The position numbers were made by a program, and so were the translations under genes. Shown here piece by piece: positions 59,945 to 64,000 of a stretch of 64,000 nucleotides of DNA. How positions within the stretch are numbered: position 1 is the first letter of the stretch; each line of letters starts with the position of its first letter. The notes below the pieces were generated by a model that saw only the letters and a list, made by a program, of their open reading frames with translations, searched no databases and was not told the origin of the DNA. This stretch comes from Bacteroidetes bacterium UBA4414 (lineage in GTDB: Bacteria; Bacteroidota; Bacteroidia; Chitinophagales; Chitinophagaceae), in assembly GCA_002389765.1 (NCBI GenBank), contig DGQM01000011.1:1-64000 (forward strand), given 5' to 3'.

Positions 59945-60406
59945 CTAATCAGAAACCCTCTTTCCCTTAAAATAATAATTTGTCAAATATTGCTTGGGAG
60001 GATATTGATTATTACCACCTGTATGTTTCCTGATTGTAAACAAACTATCTGTAGAAGGATAGTACACAATGGTATACTCACTGTCATAATATCTGCCCCA
60101 ATCATGAGTGGTAGATAGCATATTATGCCCGGCATATTTTAATAATGTTCCCGAACCATACCCATCGCTTACAAATATTTGATCATCACCTTTTTTCTCA
60201 ATAGTTATCACAACTTCTTTTACACTATTGTAAGCCGTATCTAAAAATACTTTCATGCTATCACCCCAATGTGTTTGTTCATGATAAGATTCCATCTGTC
60301 CGCGAAAAGTGCCGGCTACTTGTTTTGTTTCTTTTTTTATCTGGTGCTTTTTGCACGAAGCCATTGCAAAGGATAACAATAGCATAGGGATTATTAATTT
60401 TTTCAA
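59945..60406 (-). CDS. Small lipoprotein, tandem copy A
   Basis: 153 aa. Lipobox MASC (Cys18), then KKHQIKKETKQVAGTFRGQ and a lipocalin-like beta-rich domain with repeated strands (EVVITIEKKGDDQIFVS, EYTIVYYPSTDSLF). Recent duplicate of the upstream lipoprotein gene: the first ~37 residues differ at only two or three positions. Envelope-anchored; function unknown. Confidence 0.78.
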   Translation of the reverse strand: MKKLIIPMLLLSFAMASCKKHQIKKETKQVAGTFRGQMESYHEQTHWGDSMKVFLDTAYNSVKEVVITIEKKGDDQIFVSDGYGSGTLLKYAGHNMLSTTHDWGRYYDSEYTIVYYPSTDSLFTIRKHTGGNNQYPPKQYLTNYYFKGKRVSD

Positions 60407-60506
60407 GTCGGTTTTATTTTAGGCTTGTTTGATAATTGGGAAAATACATGCCAGACCTCATTTTACTTTTTCCACTGCTGTCATCGGTACACAGTTCAGA
60501 AGAGCT

Positions 60507-60965
60507 TTAGTCTGCAACTCTTTTGCCTCTGAAGTAATAGTTTTCTTTTGTCGAATTCCATGGTGGCTGGCCCGATGAATTAAAATATCTCCCGACAATA
60601 AATAAACTATCTGTCGAAGGATAATACACAACGGTATATTCTTTGTCATAATATCGACTCCAATAGTGGTAGGTAGATTCCATATTATGCCCGGCATATT
60701 TCAGTAGTATTCCCGAACCAATAACCTCGCTTACTAATATTTGATCATCATCTTTCTTCTCTATGGTAATGGTAATTTCTTTTACACTATTGTAAACACT
60801 ATCCAAGATTCGCTTTGAGCTATCCGTATGACTTTCCTCATGATACAACTCCTTTTGTCCACGAAAAGTGCCGGCTACTTGTTTTGTTTCTTTTTTTATC
60901 TGGTGCTTTTTGCAGGAAGCCATTGCAATGGATAGCAATAACATAGGGATGAGTATTTTTTTCAA
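60507..60965 (-). CDS. Small lipoprotein, tandem copy B
   Basis: 152 aa, paralogue of 59945-60406 with the same lipobox (MASCKKH) and strands (EITITIEKKDDDQILVS, EYTVVYYPSTDSLF). The two differ most in the loop after GRY or KHT near residue 125. The intergenic spacers upstream of both copies are also similar, pointing to duplication of gene plus promoter. Confidence 0.78.
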   Translation of the reverse strand: MKKILIPMLLLSIAMASCKKHQIKKETKQVAGTFRGQKELYHEESHTDSSKRILDSVYNSVKEITITIEKKDDDQILVSEVIGSGILLKYAGHNMESTYHYWSRYYDKEYTVVYYPSTDSLFIVGRYFNSSGQPPWNSTKENYYFRGKRVAD

Positions 60966-61029
60966 CTTGGTTTATTTTAGGTCAATGAACTAATTAACAA
61001 AATACATGCCAAGTTTCGTTTTCTCTTTC

Positions 61030-61037
61030 TACTTTTG
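61030..61037 (+). promoter_or_regulatory. -7 element of the HsdR-N-like gene
   Basis: Exact TACTTTTG, 11 nt before the ATG. Confidence 0.55.
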
Positions 61038-61048
61038 AAGCCATCAAA

Positions 61049-61492
61049 ATGATACCCGCAGATTTTTCAAACATACAATTACAGCTTCGCAAACAGGAAG
61101 GCAAAACACAGGTGTACGACTCCATCCGCCGCAAGTGGATAATACTGACACCCGAAGAGCATGTGCGCCAGTACCTGTTGCAATACCTGATGCAACATCT
61201 GCAATACCCTGCATCGCTGATAGCCGTAGAAAAACAACTGATACTGGGCAGCCTCACCAAACGCTTTGATATTGTAGTATATAACCGCGACCACAAACCG
61301 TGGCTGCTGGCAGAGTGCAAAGCACCTGATGTAATGATAACCGAAGCCACCCTGAACCAATTGCTGCAATACCACAACACACTGCAATGCCGCTACTGGC
61401 TGCTATGCAACGGGCATCAGCTGTATTGTGCCGATGCGGGAGATATCAGTAATATAAAATGGTTAGAGGCCCTGCCTGCCTACAATTGCTGA
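61049..61492 (+). CDS. Stand-alone HsdR N-terminal-like nuclease-fold protein
   Basis: 147 aa covering one HSDR_N_2 type domain (PD-(D/E)XK fold): VEKQLILGSLTKRFDIVVYN (Asp), LLAECKAPDV (Glu-Cys-Lys in place of ExK), then the helix LNQLLQYHNTLQCRYWLLCN. Family proteins of this size are widespread in Bacteroidota without the motor domain of restriction enzymes; role unresolved. Its last 30 bp overlap the convergent S41 protease gene (61463-61492). Confidence 0.85.
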   Translation: MIPADFSNIQLQLRKQEGKTQVYDSIRRKWIILTPEEHVRQYLLQYLMQHLQYPASLIAVEKQLILGSLTKRFDIVVYNRDHKPWLLAECKAPDVMITEATLNQLLQYHNTLQCRYWLLCNGHQLYCADAGDISNIKWLEALPAYNC

Positions 61493-63115
61493 GTAGCGGG
61501 CGCTGTTCATTGTTTCCACCGCTTTGCGTATCACAGCATCATCCCATGTGGTGATGGAATAATAACCATTGCTGCGGAATAGTATGCGCGCCAGTTGTGC
61601 CTTCAGTTGCAGGCGGAAGTAATCCTGATTGGTCTTGGCACGCAACACACGCTCTACCGCGCGGCGGAAGGTCGGGTCTTGCATCTTCAGGAAGCCTGCC
61701 ACCAGTTCATCACCATTATACTTGGTGCTGAAGTCTGCAATGGTTTTGTATTGCAGCAGTTGTGCGCGGTAGTGCATATAGTAGTTCCACACCGTGCGGC
61801 GTGCATCTTCGCTATACAGCATATTGGTAAGCCCCGGTGTAAGCCTTGCCGTATCATAAGGCACAAACACATCGGGCTTGATGCCACCGCCACCATACAC
61901 CAAACGTTTATTGGCAGTGTAGTAGCGTGCAGTATCGTCTGTTATGATGCTGTCGTTACCCTTCAGCACATCATTCTCAAATCGCTTGATGAAGTCTTCA
62001 TCATACGCATCTCGCCCGTTTTTGTAAGAACGTTGTATGCAGCGTCCCGATGGTATGTAGTATTTCGCAACCGTAAGGCGTAGTGCTGCGCCGTCGTCCA
62101 GGTCGTACTGTTCCTGCACAAGCCCTTTGCCATAAGAGCGGCGCCCAATGATGATACCCCTGTCATAATCCTGCACAGCCCCTGAAAGTATCTCGCTGGC
62201 AGATGCAGAACCTTCATCTATCAATATGGCTATCTTCCCTTTTTCAAATCCGTTCAGCCCTTCTGTTTTATAATCGATGCGTTTGCTATGCAGGCCTTTG
62301 GTATATACTATCAGCTTGTCGCCTTCCAGCAGTTCGTCGGCTATCAGTTGCGCTGCTTCCAGATATCCGCCGGGGTTTTGGCGCAGGTCTATTACCAACT
62401 GCTCCATGCCGCTTGCTTTCAGCCCTTTCAGTGCACGTGCAAACTCTTCGTGCGTGGTAGCGCTGAAGCGGTTTATTTTTATGTAGCCCGTCTTTGTATC
62501 CAGCATTATGTTGGCATCCACACTTACCACAGGTATTTCGCCTCGGGCAATTGTTAGCTGTTTCATGGCATTGCTCACAGGGTCTTTCAGCGTCACGCTT
62601 ACTTTACTGTTCAGCCTGCCTTTCAGCATTTTTATCACATTGTCGCTCGGTATCTGCCTGCCTGCTATTATGCTATCGCCTACTTTTACAATCTTATCGC
62701 CTGTTACCACACCGGCCTTGTCTGCAGGACCACCGGGTATTACAGACGTTACATTCATCGTATCGTCAAATATGAAAAACTCTACACCTATGCCGTAGAA
62801 ACTACCTTCCAAATCTTCATTTACTTCTGCCAGTTCATCGGCTGGTATGTAGGATGTGTGGGGGTCCAGATCGCTCAGTATGCCCTCTATGGCACCTTTA
62901 TATAATTCATCGGTCTTTACAGAATCAACATATTTTTCGTTGATGAGGTCTATTATCTGCTCCAGCCTGTCGTTTCGTTGCATCACGGCCTGTATATCGC
63001 GCTTGCCACGCAGTGTATCGCGCAGATTGAAGCCCAAAGCCATACCGCCTACCATTACTACCGAAAAAAACAGGGGTGTCCAAACCTTGAAACCACCCGA
63101 TTGCTTGCCGTCCAT
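61463..63115 (-). CDS. S41-family C-terminal processing peptidase
   Basis: 550 aa. TM anchor at ~12-29, helical part, PDZ domain ~95-190 (GIGVEFFIFDD, IPGGPADKAGV), then the tail-specific protease core: VIDLRQNPGGYLEAA (250-264), catalytic Ser within EGSASASEI (301-309) and Lys330 in SYGKGLVQ. Ser/Lys dyad intact. Acts in the periplasm on substrate C-termini. Normal for Bacteroidota CtpA/Prc homologues. Single gene, divergent from the kinase gene. Confidence 0.95.
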   Translation of the reverse strand: MDGKQSGGFKVWTPLFFSVVMVGGMALGFNLRDTLRGKRDIQAVMQRNDRLEQIIDLINEKYVDSVKTDELYKGAIEGILSDLDPHTSYIPADELAEVNEDLEGSFYGIGVEFFIFDDTMNVTSVIPGGPADKAGVVTGDKIVKVGDSIIAGRQIPSDNVIKMLKGRLNSKVSVTLKDPVSNAMKQLTIARGEIPVVSVDANIMLDTKTGYIKINRFSATTHEEFARALKGLKASGMEQLVIDLRQNPGGYLEAAQLIADELLEGDKLIVYTKGLHSKRIDYKTEGLNGFEKGKIAILIDEGSASASEILSGAVQDYDRGIIIGRRSYGKGLVQEQYDLDDGAALRLTVAKYYIPSGRCIQRSYKNGRDAYDEDFIKRFENDVLKGNDSIITDDTARYYTANKRLVYGGGGIKPDVFVPYDTARLTPGLTNMLYSEDARRTVWNYYMHYRAQLLQYKTIADFSTKYNGDELVAGFLKMQDPTFRRAVERVLRAKTNQDYFRLQLKAQLARILFRSNGYYSITTWDDAVIRKAVETMNSARYSAIVGRQGL

Positions 63116-63249
63116 TTATAAAAAGATGGGCAAAGTTAGGCGCATTTAACGATTAAATAATAAACTTATTTGATGGTCATATTCAATTAACAAAACACTA
63201 TTAGGAAAATGCTGCCGCATACTGCATTTTTGTAGTCAAATATCCCGTT

Positions 63250-64000
63250 ATGGCATCCATACTCCTTGTAGAAAGCGGCTCAACAAAAACTGACTGGTGT
63301 CTGCTGGCAAAAGGCAAAAAGCCCGTACACTTCAGCACAGGCGGCATCAACCCGCATTTGCAAAGCAAAGATGCCATAGTGCAACTGCTGCAAACAGAGC
63401 TGGCATGGAATCCTAAAAAGCACCATGCAGATGCCATAGCCTACTATGGCGCGGGGGCAGGCAGCACTGCCAAGCAAAAAGAGATGGCAGCCATCCTCAA
63501 AAAACACTTCGGCATTAAGGATGTAGAGGTGCATGGTGATATGATGGCGGCGGCACGCGCCCTGTGCGGCGATAACAAGGGTATGGTGAGCATACTGGGC
63601 ACAGGCAGCAATTGCTGCTATTACAACGGTAAAAAGATAGCCGAACAAAAGCCATCGCTTGGCTTTATAGCCGGCGATGAAGGCAGTGGCAACTATATGG
63701 GCAAGCGCGTACTGCAATACTATGCCTACAATACTTTTGATGCAGAACTGAAACTGGCTTTCGAGCAATTGTTTGGCAACGATGTGCAGGCACTGATAAA
63801 CAGGCTGTATAGCGAGCCTTTCCCCAACCGCTACCTGGCAGGCTTTGTGCAACTATTGGTAAATACCCGCGGCCACTACATGACCGAAAACATTATTGAA
63901 GACTGCATCAACGATTTCTTTCATCATCATATTCTCAAGTATCGCAATAGCTGGAAGTTGCCGCTATACTTTACAGGCAGCGTGTCCCACCTTTTCAGCG
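63250..64000 (+). CDS. BadF/BadG/BcrA-type ATPase, N-acetylglucosamine kinase-like (3' partial)
   Basis: ATG at 63250; open to the window edge (250 codons visible). ASKHA fold: phosphate-1 loop VESGSTKTDW (7-16), YYGAGAGS (~70-77), adenosine/phosphate-2 ILGTGSNCC (~116-124), and GFIAGDEGSGNYMGKRVL (~137-154), all typical of the BadF/BcrA ATPase and GlcNAc-kinase-like group of Bacteroidota. Probably phosphorylates an amino sugar from cell-wall or chitin turnover; substrate not proven. Confidence 0.88.
   Translation, partial: MASILLVESGSTKTDWCLLAKGKKPVHFSTGGINPHLQSKDAIVQLLQTELAWNPKKHHADAIAYYGAGAGSTAKQKEMAAILKKHFGIKDVEVHGDMMAAARALCGDNKGMVSILGTGSNCCYYNGKKIAEQKPSLGFIAGDEGSGNYMGKRVLQYYAYNTFDAELKLAFEQLFGNDVQALINRLYSEPFPNRYLAGFVQLLVNTRGHYMTENIIEDCINDFFHHHILKYRNSWKLPLYFTGSVSHLFS

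Overview
The window looks like chromosome of a Bacteroidota bacterium, most likely of the Chitinophagales/Chitinophagaceae type. Three things point there: many exported proteins end in type IX secretion (T9SS) type A sorting domains with a PNP motif; many promoters match the Bacteroidota -7 element TAnnTTTG, some with a TTG or TTTG about 17-21 nt upstream; and the family content fits (ELWxxDGT repeat proteins, TPR-HTH membrane regulators, darcynin, DUF4386, short AMP nucleosidase). No rRNA, tRNA, CRISPR array, transposase or integrase was seen.

Layout. 1-3.9 kb: end of a PID-CTERM-like protein, a small T9SS cargo, a TPR-HTH membrane regulator and a lipoprotein. 3.9-5.0 kb: gene-poor stretch with two homologous promoters, terminators and two tiny membrane-protein ORFs. 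5.0-8.5 kb: AT-rich, translationally coupled pair of a GHKL ATPase and a 755-aa protein with two phosphoribosyltransferase-like segments, the best candidate for an undescribed (perhaps defence) system. 8.6-14.3 kb: ECF sigma factor, an anti-sigma/outer-membrane-barrel hybrid, two related T9SS proteins and a secreted thioredoxin. 14.4-28.5 kb: eight tandem ELWxxDGT propeller proteins, each with its own terminator; a ninth lies at 32.9-34.5 kb. 28.5-32.5 kb: minus-strand block of a two-component system, a membrane protein, an unknown protein and an orphan contractile tail-sheath gene. 34.7-34.9 kb: a likely structured non-coding RNA. 37.5-46.1 kb: eleven minus-strand paralogues of a ~180-aa secreted protein. 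Four share an operator of four 5-bp repeats at exact 11-bp period, 39 bp upstream of the -7 box; others carry a degenerate form, and at least one paralogue is a clean chimera of two others.

46.4-52.7 kb: two nuclease genes (DUF559 and GIY-YIG) sit next to two different families of palindromic repeats; an AT-rich nucleotide-cyclase-like gene and uvrA lie between them. 52.8-64 kb: mostly housekeeping, with a duplex peptide ABC ATPase, AMP nucleosidase, two Crp/Fnr regulators, darcynin, a DJ-1-like protein, two tandem 57-aa membrane proteins, DUF4386, two tandem lipoproteins, an HsdR-N-like protein, an S41 protease and the start of a BadF-type kinase.

Biologically the window is dominated by cell-surface repertoire: nine exported propellers, eleven small secreted proteins under a common promoter design, and other T9SS cargo. 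All functions are inferred from sequence reading alone; coordinates of small ORFs and regulatory sites were read by hand.
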